Below are positions 12,585 through 22,777 of a stretch of DNA of 64,000 nt, in pieces. The position numbers and the translations under genes were made by a program. A model generated the notes under the pieces. It ran no database searches. It was not told where the DNA came from and saw only the letters and a program-made list of their open reading frames with translations. The first letter of the stretch is position 1. Every line of letters begins with the position of its first letter. Origin of the DNA: Hormiphora californensis (lineage: Eukaryota; Ctenophora; Tentaculata; Cydippida; Pleurobrachiidae); contig CM035360.1 in the NCBI GenBank assembly GCA_020137815.1, positions 6,397,059-6,461,058 of the forward strand. Direction: 5' to 3'.

Positions 12585-12665
<81 letters not shown>

Positions 12666-12722
12666 CCTCTCTCTCTCTCCCTCTCTCTATCTCTCTCTCT
12701 CTCTATCTCTCTCTCTCTCTCT
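12585..12722. repeat. (CT)n microsatellite
   Basis: Long CT dinucleotide run with a few C and A interruptions. Confidence 0.95.
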
Positions 12723-14174
12723 CAGTCTCACCCTCACTCCTTTAGTATATTTTGTCTCTAGGCGATTTTCCATGTGGTCAATTCTATCGCCATGAGCTCA
12801 GAAACACATAATATCTGAACGCTTGCTCTAAGTCCGACTACAACTGCAGTGAAAGTATGAATCACACCTAACTGCTAACATCTTGATCTCATTTTGATTA
12901 TTTTGCATTTTCGACGCTAACTCATGAAATTGTTGGGAACTAAAGAGATCTGCTGCTGTCTATATCTTTCTCTCATAATGAATTTGGTAGAATCACCCCC
13001 AATTTCCCACGTTACGTGCAGACTCATAACTTTCATATCCTAACTTATTTCTACCTCAGACTTTTTTGAATTAATTGAAAAACAATTACAGTGGTCATGA
13101 GCCTGATTCATGCAAACATAAAATTTGTGTAATCTCATTCCTTTCCCGACATCATTTTACATGTCTCCTCTTCTCCATTTACAATGTAATTTACATCGAG
13201 CTTTGAGTTACAATTTTCGAAATCGATAGCTTCAAAACATCTGCCCTACTTGTTATTATCGACACGGTGATTATTGTTCACCCTGCTAATAATTTATTGA
13301 GAATTAGGGATGAGAGACATGGATCAATGACCGACATTTTTGACGACTATTCCTTTGCAAATGTAACTCTATCGGGTATAACAGGTACAAACACCCTCAT
13401 GCACCCTTGTTATCCTAGATCTGTTTATAAACACAGAACCATGATATAACCCAATCTCTCACATCTCTCATATATGCAAATCTGATGAATATCTCCCATG
13501 TCCTTGTTCTTGGAATAACATAATGATAAATATGTTTCATGTATTTGCTTGATAATCAAGAGCTCGAATGGGATCTCAACCGGGTAATAACGAGATTGCT
13601 GCAGCCCATGTGTATCTCTGACACAAATATCTAATAAATGACATCCTCCCCGCCCTCTCTCGTATTGATAAGTTCTCATGGTGATCAGAATTCTTGTCTC
13701 TTGACAACAACAATGTTCAGAGTTCTTGTAGCATAATATAAGGTTGTATCGGGAAATATTGATGCTGATCAGTGATTTTATTTCTATGTGTGTTTGGGAT
13801 AATGAATTTTGCCAATTAATTGTTGCCGCGAGATTTGTGCAATATAATTAATCGTGATAATGACTACTTCAGCATGTGACCTGACATGGGAAATGTGTGT
13901 AGTTTGTCCAATCGAGATTGCAGTGTGAAATTCTTGTTTCATAGTTCTTGTTTCATAGTTCTACTTGTTTGGGGGGGGGGGTCGAACATGTCTATAGTTC
14001 TACATGTACATGGTATATTTGTAATGAATGAACAGGGGTCTAAGCTGGGGGAAGAAGGAGTACAGGGGACCAAGTATCCAAGCTGGACACGTGCATTAGA
14101 GGAGCGTTGCAGTACGATCGTTAGACTAAGAGAGCATAGACCAATCTTATATTCATGGTACGAAAGACTACGGT
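12723..14174. other. Intergenic, no gene seen
   Basis: AT-rich with no supportable exon. A G homopolymer at about 13972-13981 interrupts the only longer frame (plus, 13886-14194), which has no recognisable feature. Confidence 0.4.
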
Positions 14175-14398
14175 GCTTTCTCGGTTGTTTATGATATTGG
14201 TTTGTTTAATTGTCTAAGAATGTCTAACATGGGTTCTCTAGAACACGATAGAACTACGAGGTAAAGAAGGGGTTTAGAAGAGGCAGGCTTTCTCGGTTGT
14301 TTATGATATTGGTTTGTTTAATTGTCTAAGAATGTCTAACATGGGTTCTCTAGAACACGATAGAACTACGAGGTAAAGAAGGGGTTTAGAAGAGGCAG
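14175..14398. repeat. 112-bp perfect tandem duplication
   Basis: The segment starting GCTTTCTCGGTTGTTTATGA at 14175 repeats at 14287 essentially without change, so the duplication is recent. It is non-coding. Confidence 0.9.
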
Positions 14399-14806
14399 GG
14401 TGAGTGGTGACTGTAGTCTGTATATGTTAGCTCGGCAGGAGGGGTTCAGAAGGAACTGCAGTAGGAGAAGGGGTAGGTAGAAGGAGCAGGAAGGGAGAAG
14501 GAGCGGGGTGACAGTATGATTGATCAGGGGGGGGGGTTGTATGATTGTATGACGGTGATTATTGGACCATGACTGAGCACCATGGTAAATAGTTAATCAC
14601 ACTGGCACACACAATGGTGTGTGTATTGTTATGGGGACAATTAAAGCTCCCCAGCTGCACCAGTATTTTAATGATTGATGGCACTTCCCACATCTTTCAT
14701 TATACATAGTAGACTCGCATTATGCTGTGTTCTCGACAAAATTTCGGAAAATTTAAGCTTCGTTAGTTCATTCAATATATCTAGCACTATGAGCTCTTTC
14801 TCACCG

Positions 14807-14932
<126 letters not shown>

Positions 14933-15001
14933 CTGTGGCAGCACCTCATCAACACTGTAGCGACTAAGCACCTAAACACGCCCCGACACGTGTGCCCTAT
15001 T

Positions 15002-15830
15002 GGAGGGGGGCCGGCTGAAGTTTTTGAAGTTTTTGAAGTTGACTTCAAAAACTTCAAAGAGAAACTTAGGGTGGAAAACTTCAAAAACTTCAAAAACTTC
15101 AAAAACTCATATCTCCTAAACCGTTGGAGATAGGCCCTATGTTGCTTCATAACTCTTATATAAACTTGCATATTCCGAACAAGATGCACCCCTTTAAAAA
15201 GCATATAGTCACCCATAAACCATTAAAACTGGTCTAGCCCAAAAAAAGTCATGCGCACACACAAAATTATGAAAATATCCCATTATCTTCCGAATTAGAT
15301 GAGGTGGAGACTTCATTTTGGCACGTACCCCCACTAACTCGAGGCCGCTGATGATTTTGGTGTCCATACTTTTTTCACTACTCCCTTCATAAAAAATTTG
15401 GATTTTGTGAAACTGGCAAAAAGGGTGTGGCCCCAAAAAAATTTTTGAAAATTTACTTCATAATTTTTAAACACTTTCTTAGCATTTTCTAGGCAATTTT
15501 TTGAGTTATAGAATGGAAATAAAATCTGTTTTTACAAAAAAATTAAATTTTCTACATCAAATTGTGCCATGGATTTCATGGCTAGGAATCGTTGTAAATA
15601 TCCTAATTTGTGGTAGAAAAAGAGCAGACAAGGACGGATAACTTTGCCACAATATGTATTAAGCATGAAACTAACCTAAACAAGTGTAATAATAGTCACT
15701 GATAGCATATAAAAGTAGTTTAGAGTTTTTGAAGTTTTTGAAGTTTTTGAAGTCAACTTCAAAAACTTCAAAAACTCAAAAAGTAGGGTGGAAAACTTCA
15801 AACTTCAAAAACTTCAGCCGGCCCCCCCCC
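15002..15830. mobile_element. hAT-like MITE with G/C-run ends and perfect 8-bp TSD
   Basis: Left end: a G run, then CCGGCTGAAGTTTTTGAAG. Right end: the reverse complement, ending in a C run. GCCCTATT flanks both sides exactly (14994-15001 and 15831-15838). Subterminal regions are arrays of GAAGTTTTT/AAAAACTTC that fold on themselves (15015-15110 and 15722-15815). An 8-bp duplication is characteristic of hAT elements. No transposase is present. Confidence 0.8.
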
Positions 15831-15838
15831 GCCCTATT

Positions 15839-16453
15839 TATACGACACATCTTAAACTACAGGACCATCTTCAAGTTCAAAACTTCGTTCAGTCTCTCCT
15901 ATATTATAATTGTCATTTAGTTATTAAAGCCTTTTCTCTAGCTGGTGGTCACCTGCTATATTGCTTTTTGGAGAGGAGTGATATCTGGTAATAGGTCGGA
16001 AACAGGTGGCTAATGGCCAATCTGATCGGTGAAGCGAATCAAAAAAGGGAACATGGCTTAAAATGGGGGGGGGGATCAAATAAATCATTTACTATCTGAT
16101 TTCTCTTTAGCTTGGTAACTTGCTACCCTTCGTGAGAGTGCCCTTGAACAGTGCATGGAAGGAAAAGAAGCTCGTTCGCGTTTCTAGTTTTAGTCGACCA
16201 ACTATTTAACTCTTAGTTAAGATTATTCTTTGCATATATGCATGATATGTATGAGAGCTAGTTACTGCCGGATTTGTGGGTATATTTTGCTTTTAGGTTC
16301 TGGGTAGGAAACATACACCACTGTTTCAAAGATCTAATCAATTTTACTTTTGCTGCCGCAGTGGTTAGTTAGAGGCGATTTGAAGAATAAGATGAATTTA
16401 TCATTTGGAATCAGTAGAATTAGCGTTTTGCACCAGTATCTGTTTATCTAATA
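15839..16453. other. Intergenic, no gene seen
   Basis: Non-coding; contains a G run near 16064-16073. Confidence 0.35.
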
Positions 16454-17454
16454 GTAGGGACGAATCTTAATTTTTTGACTCACTATTTGGTGGAAAGCAA
16501 ATTCCGGTTGTAACCCACCTATTTTGACCCGCTGAACACGATCCCGTTCATAGGCAAGCTCGCAAAAGTGGAGAAAATGCCCAAATCGGCCACGCCCTTT
16601 TACCTGTATTTTCAGCCTGTAGCCAAAAACATAAATCCTCTTAGAATAGGAGTAGAGACAAATCTGAGCGCACTAAAGTGATCAGCGCCCTCGCATAAGT
16701 GGGGGTAGGTGCTGGAATTAAGTCTCTATCTCATCTGGTTAATTAGATAATTGGATAATTAGGTTTGCGCATAACCGTTTTTTGGCTATATGGCTATAGC
16801 CACTTAGGAATGGTTTAGAGACTTTTCACTGGCGCCATTTTGTAGGCAATAGCCAAGTTATGGGGGGGTCGACGTCGGACTTTTAAGCTCTATCTCCAAC
16901 CGTTTAGCCGTTATTGGGCCTAAACGATGCTCAAAATGAGCGAAAAACGGTCAAAAGCCCGATTTTGAGCACCGTTTAGGCCCAATAACGGCTAAACGGT
17001 TGGAGATAGAGCTTAAAAGTCCAACGTCGACCCCCCATAACTTGGCTATTGCCTACAAAATGGCGCCAGTGAAAAGTCTCTAAACCATTCCTAAGTGGCT
17101 ATAGCCATATAGCCAAAAAACGGTTATGCGCAAACCTAATTATCCAATTATCTAATTAACCAGATGAGATAGAGACTTAATTCCAGCACCTACCCCCACT
17201 AATGCGAGGGCGCTGATCACTTTAGTGCCCTCAGATTTGTCTCTACTCCTATTCTAAGAGGATTTATGTTTTTGGCTACAGGCTGAAAATACAGGTAAAA
17301 GGGCGTGGCCGATTTGGGCATTTTCTCCACTTTTGCGAGCTTGCCTATGAACGGGATCGTGTTCAGCGGGTCAAAATAGGTGGGTTACAACCGGAATTTG
17401 CTTTCCACCAAATAGTGAGTCAGCCACTTCTTTTTAAAAGAGATTCGTCCCTAC
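16454..17454. mobile_element. 1-kb foldback (palindromic) element flanked by TA
   Basis: Two arms of about 490 bp (16454 to about 16948, and about 16962 to 17454) are near-perfect reverse complements around a short centre. Tips read GTAGGGACGAATC and GATTCGTCCCTAC, each next to TA (16452-16453 and 17455-17456). The arms share blocks such as GGTTTGCGCATAACCG and GTTTAGCCGTTATTGGGCC. A diverged single arm lies at about 18782-19165, and a more distant relative near 15290-15345. No coding capacity. Confidence 0.85.
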
Positions 17455-17456
17455 TA

Positions 17457-18138
17457 TAATATTTAGAGAGGTAGAGAAACTACTTAGCCAGAGACAGAGA
17501 CAGGGGAAAAAGAGGTAGAGAAACTACTTAGCCAGAGAAAGAAGAGAGAGAAGAGAGAGAAGAGAAATAGCGGAGATTGTATTGTTGTGAAATGATTTGA
17601 AGATACTCTAGAAGTGGGAGAGACTGTGTTAGAAGTAGTACATAACAAGAGAAGAAAATAAAGACACCAGGTGTTTTTCAAAAGAGATTATAGCCGCCTT
17701 CTTCACACTTCTATTTCATAGACCCTATAGGCCACCAAGCCATGGCTTCATATATTGTAGTTGTTAGTCGAAATGCAGTGAAGATGGTGAGATGATGTGT
17801 TGACAAGGACCATATGTTAAATTATCATTATTATATACTCGTATATTAACAATAGTATATTATTAACTCCAGGTTCGGAATAGTAGAGAAAAGAAAGGGA
17901 AAATATTCCCCTTCTTTTCTCCCTCTTCCTCACGTTACATGATTCCTTACATGATCCCTACCTGTCCTTTGTTTAAGAGCGTCAGGGGAGGATCTGCCAT
18001 CACGGTATTGTATTCCACATATCTTTTCTTTTGACGTCTCTCACGCACATAGCTCTGAAAATATCACTTAGTGAACTTTGTGCTGTTTAGAAAAGATCCA
18101 ATTATTATAGTGGACCCGTTCTGAACTGTGACAATTTG
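17457..18138. other. Intergenic, no gene seen
   Basis: GA-rich low-complexity sequence around 17465-17560, otherwise featureless. Confidence 0.35.
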
Positions 18139-18781
18139 ATTGCAGTGGGGGGTGCGACATGTTAATTTTGTTAACTTTGTTAATATTAACATCGAGAAAA
18201 CAGGTGATTTATTAACAAAATTAACAAAAAGTTAACAAACGTTAACAAATGCCATTTATGCCATCTAAATCACCTTTAGCACGCGTTTTTGGTATTTAAC
18301 ACTTGTTCTGCGAGCAAAGTTGTTCCTTTTGCACGATTTGCACACTCCTACTAACCTCTACTACGGCTTTTCTACAGCGATTTGTTCCATTGTGTAAATT
18401 TTAATAAAAACTAGCCAAACTAAACCGCAATTGAAGTCAATTGACCCTAATCCACCTTTTTTAAACCCTAAAAACTAATTGAGACTCATGAATTTACCAT
18501 AAAACAAAAATATCCCAAAAATCAATTTTTCTAAAAAACACAAGGATTTGTAGCGAAGCAAATTTTCAATTTTTGACCAAAAAATTGATTTTGGAAATAT
18601 TTTGTTTCTTTTTCCGACAGAAACGTTGTACATCTAATCCGACGAAATCGTGCTTTGAACATAAAATTTATAGGGGCAATGTAATTCCTTCACTAAGTGG
18701 TACTAATAGGTCCACCATACCACCAAACGAAAGTTTACCAACCAACTCCATGGGGGGAGGTCCGATAATTGGCCTTGATTG

Positions 18782-19165
18782 ACACCTGTATTTTCAGTAT
18801 GGGTCCAAAAACATAATTACCCTTAAAATAGGAGTAGAGACAAATCTGAGGGCACTAAAGTGTGTAGCGTCCTCGCATTAGTGGGGGTAGGTGGTGGAAT
18901 TAAGTCTCTATCTCATCTGGTTAATTAGTTAATTGGATAATTAGATATGCGCATAACCGTATTTTGGCTATATGGCTATAGCCACTTAGGAATGGTTTAG
19001 AGACGTTTCATTGGTGCCAATTTGTAGGCAATGGCCAAGTTATGGGGGGTCGACGTCGGACTTTTAAGCTCTATCTTTAACCGTTTAGCCGTTATTTGGC
19101 TTTGAAGGTGCTCAAAATTCGGGTTTTTTACCGTTTTTTGCTCATTTTGAGCCAAAAAACATGTA
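18782..19165. repeat. Single arm of the 16454-17454 foldback family
   Basis: Aligns with the left arm near 16608-16960 in direct orientation with scattered substitutions. Shared blocks include TAGGAGTAGAGACAAATCTG, GTGGGGGTAGGTG and GTCGACGTCGGACTTTTAAG. The inverted partner arm is absent. Confidence 0.8.
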
Positions 19166-19206
19166 TGTCGGACTTTGGTTATCGGAAGAGGCCTTGTTTG
19201 GGTAGA

Positions 19207-21833
19207 GATTCAAGATTCAAGATTCAAATTAAAAAGTACTTAACAATAATATTATTGTCATATAACTATAGGTAAAAAGTGGGAGTAGGAGGGGTAGAGA
19301 GAGGGTTCAGGGGGTTGAGAGGAGAGGTATGGTGGGCGGTGGTAGTGAGTGTATTATGGGTTGATGATGGTGTGAATTAGGTGAGAGAGATGATGATTGA
19401 TGTGTGAGGGGAAGACATGACCACGAAGGGAGGTTCTGTCTTGATCTGTTAGGCGGTCTCGAGCTGATTTGGTGCGGGTGCATTCATTCAGCATGTGCCA
19501 CTCATCTTGGAGCTGTTCTAAACGAGACAAAATCTCCTATAGGAGGCAGTTATAACTGCCTCCTATAGTAGGTAGGTAAAACCATTCTAAACGAGTAACT
19601 GGCTACTCTTACCGGCTACTATAACTGCTTCATACGAACATCGTCTAGAAAGGCCGTATGAGGTAGGTATAACTGCTAATGCATGTGATCGTGTGAATGT
19701 AAGGTTTCCCCAACGTCCCCGTATCATATTTTGTTCACACATGACGGCGATCACGTGCAATAGCGGTTATAACTGCCTCATACGAGGACCCTTTTTCTTT
19801 CTAGACGAGTATCTACCTACTATAGGAGGCAGTTATAACTGCCAGTTATAGTAGCCGGTAATGGTTCAAACTCTAACCGGCGGTTAGAGTAAAAATATCG
19901 TTCTAAACGAGTATCTACCTACTATAGGAGGCAGTTATAACTGCCAGTTATAACTGCCTCATACGAGATTTTGTCTCGTCTAGAAAGGCTCTTGAATGAT
20001 GGGGTCGAAGAAAGGGAGGGCACGCAGGAGAGGTATAGACTCGGGTGAGGAGCAATCATCACAGAAGCGCTCAGATCTGTCAGTTTTGTTATGGCGTCCG
20101 GTTTCGATTTTTAGGCGGTGGGTACTCGTTCTTAACTTGATGAAGTCAGGTGCCGTCCTTCTTTCTAGGTAATCCTCAAAGCCATGTCCGGTCTTGACAC
20201 TGTTGTAGAATTCAAGCTTCCGGTTGCTGTGGCGAATATCGTCCCATTGGGTCCAAAACCAATCTGAGATACGGGCCTGCACGAGTTGGGAGTTAGGGAG
20301 AAGTGTCTTCTGCGGGTGGTGGGCATTGGAGTCGAATATCTCGGAGGTCCTTAGGACACTTTGATACCAGGGCAACTGTAGTCGCTTCTGTTCGTTATAG
20401 GCGTGTACGACTAGCTTGCTTTGGTTGTCGAGAGTGTTGCTCATGATACATAGTCTATTGTGGAAGTCCAGCAGGTGTTTGCTGTTTCTTACGGCCAGGG
20501 GGACTCTATCAGTGTCCCCGTAGAGTGGAGGTAGCGGTGTGTTTTTCCGAAGTCCTAGTAGCCATCTCAGAAAGCTGGTTTGACATTTTTCTGTTTGGTC
20601 GTCCCAGATGTCCTTCGATGTAGTTTTCACATGCTTCCCGTTTAGAGATGTCTTGAGAAATCTTGTTTCGTGCAGCCAGATAGCTGATGCATACCCTGCT
20701 ACAGGTGCTACCAGAGCATCAAATAGTTTTAGGGCCGCTTGCTTGGATATTGATCTGATATCCACTATTCTTTTTATGGCGAAAATGCTCCGCATGCTCT
20801 TGATTCTCAGTTGTTTTTGGGCTTCTCGTAGGTTACCATTCACCGAGAAAGTCAAACCGAGATATTGATAGGTCTTGGTTGATGGGATGTGTGAGTCGCC
20901 GTAGAGAAAGCTGTTGGATTCTTTGAGTTTCCTCCCAGCTTGGTTAAAGACCATTATAGCCGTTTTTTCGGTGTTAACGGTAAGATCCCAATCAGAGCAG
21001 AACCGGTAGAGGGCATCGAGGAGTTTCTGAAGACCCTTAGCCGAGGTTGACATAAGTACCAGATCATCAGCCCAGAGCAAGTGAGTCACTAGGGCTGTTC
21101 CTAGTGCTACTGGGTCAGATTCCAGGTCTTTATCATTGAGTATTGTGGATAGGTCCAAGAGGAAACACTTGAAAAGCTCTGGACTTGTGACATGCCCCTG
21201 CTCTGTGCCAATTTGGATGTCAATGAGATCAGAGAGTTTCTGAGCTAGTTTTAGGCGAGCCTTGGAGTTGTTGTACATGTGGTCGAGTACATTGAAGAAC
21301 TTCCCACGAACTCCAAGGTTTAGCAGTTTTAGGAGAAGGGCGTCTCTGTTGAGGCCATCGAATGCCTTACGAAAGTCGATAAAGCAAGTGTAGAGCCTTC
21401 CTTTGTTCTGTATTCCTTTCTGAATGGCAGTATGGAGTGTTAAAAGGTGGTCGCTGGTCTGTGCGCCCTTCACAAAGCCTTGTTGGTTGGGCGGGTCCGG
21501 GCAGTGAGTCTTCCTGAAGTTCACTAGGCGCTCCAGATAGATGGCGGAGAAGACACGCCCCAGACTGCTCCCTACAGCAATGGCTCGGTAGTTGTTAGGG
21601 TCATGTTTGGGCCCTTTTTTGTGGATAGGTGTTATAACCGTAGTGTTCCAAGGGTACACGCCGTGTTCGAGGCATTGGTTATACAGATGTGTGAGTAGCT
21701 GTATCGTGTTGGGACATGCCTCTTTGAGTAGTTCGTTAGGTATTCCATCAATGCCTGGCGATTTGCCCCTTTTTAGATCCTTGATAGCCTTTTCGACATC
21801 ATTAGTGCATATAGGTTGGGTATATATGTGTTA
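19207..21833 (-). mobile_element. 5'-truncated non-LTR retrotransposon (reverse transcriptase)
   Basis: The frame is open from a stop near 21832 down to 19980, with no true start codon, so the 5' part is missing. Reverse-transcriptase blocks appear in order: GKSPGIDGIP; TPIHKKG with NYRAI; motif A FIDFRKAFD; motif B GTEQGHVTSP; motif C LWADDLVL (catalytic Asp pair); and a CDDC half of a C-terminal zinc-binding segment. The second half (HMLNEC) reappears at about 19450-19512 beyond a nested TIR element, and the frame stops near 19350. The 3' end carries about three tandem TTGAATC units, like the short-repeat tails of CR1/L2-type elements. Clade assignment is tentative. The copy cannot move as it stands. 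Confidence 0.85.
19517..19985. mobile_element. 469-bp TIR element nested in the retrotransposon
   Basis: Ends are about 20-bp inverted repeats (TTCTAAACGAGACAAAATCT against TTCTAGACGAGACAAAATCT). The interior has repeated GGCAGTTATAACTGCC palindromes and TACTATAGGAGGC words. It splits the RT C-terminal coding region between the CDDC and HMLNEC parts. A clear target duplication was not found. Confidence 0.65.
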
Positions 21834-22012
21834 GAAAAGTCATTAAACTATAAAATTAAACCAGTTAAAGTCGTATTATCAACCAATAAGAACATTTTTT
21901 GCTGATTTGTTAACTTTGTTAATTTTGTTAATTAACGTTAATTAACAAAATCGAAAAAAAGAGGTGATTTATTAACAATTAACATGTCGCCCCCCCCCCC
22001 CCCCATTGCAGT

Positions 22013-22777
22013 ATAATTTCCCGGCACCACAAAATATTATATTTATGTTCTGGATTTCTAATCCAGTCTCTGTCCATTTATTTCCTTACTACATAATCAC
22101 CCTACGAGCCGATTGTAATCACCTCGTACTCGAGAGCATGCACTGAGCAGTGAGCAGTGATCACTGAGCCAGTTCTAATTCCCAAGAACGAAATAACCAT
22201 CCTCTAACGAACTAACCATCCTCTAAAATATGTTTCCCATAACACGACCTCTGTGGAAGATCTACACAATCTCACGTACCCACGTAACACACCTGGTGCT
22301 GAGTCATGTCCCTCTCTCACTCTCAATTGTTGACCATGTTATTGCGGCATTATGGTAGTACCTGTGTTCAGTTATAATAGTTTGTGTTTCTCTACCAAGG
22401 CATCCCCTTCCCTCTCTGTGTTGCTCTCAGTGTCCCTCTCTGTATCTCTCTCTCCCTCCCTCAAGGAGGATCTGTTTATTCCTCTAGGTAGTATCTATTA
22501 CTTAAGGGTATTATTAGTATCTCTACCTAGTTGTAGTGTTAAGTAATATAAGCTTGTCTAGTCGATAATAACCTGCAGTCAATATATCTTGCCGACATCC
22601 AGTTCTTACAAGTAGATAACTGCACTTTCTTCCGCAGAAGAATTCGGCTTGTCTCGATCCCGTCTCGATTCAACTTCCCCAATACTATGACGATTGATAT
22701 TAGTAGTATCCTGCATTGCTTTGCCACCTCTACCTACTCAATGCTAATAACTCCCCCTCTTCTCTCCCTAGTACACG
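22013..22777. other. Upstream region of the GPCR gene
   Basis: No exon recognised. A CTCTCCCTAG just before 22772 could be the acceptor of a 5'UTR intron for the GPCR. Confidence 0.35.

Larger units (their letters stand above)
18147..22004. mobile_element. 3.86-kb composite element with G/C-run TIRs and perfect 8-bp TSD
   Basis: The left end is a G run, then TGCGACATGTTAATTTTG. The right end is the inverted form, ending ATTAACATGTCG and a C run. The terminal repeats contain alternating GTTAAC-type words and a shared GGTGATTTATTAACAA. ATTGCAGT flanks both ends exactly (18139-18146 and 22005-22012). An 8-bp duplication suggests a hAT-type transposase acted in trans. Inside are a solo foldback arm (18782-19165), a 5'-truncated non-LTR retrotransposon (19207-21833) and a further TIR element nested in that (19517-19985). 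No hAT transposase frame is visible. Confidence 0.8.

Noticed and set aside
13886-14194. 102-codon plus frame
   Set aside because: Spans a G homopolymer and enters a tandem duplication; no recognisable protein feature.
21659-21661. GTG as the start codon of the reverse transcriptase
   Set aside because: The frame and RT homology continue upstream (GKSPGIDGIP); it is a 5' truncation, not a start.
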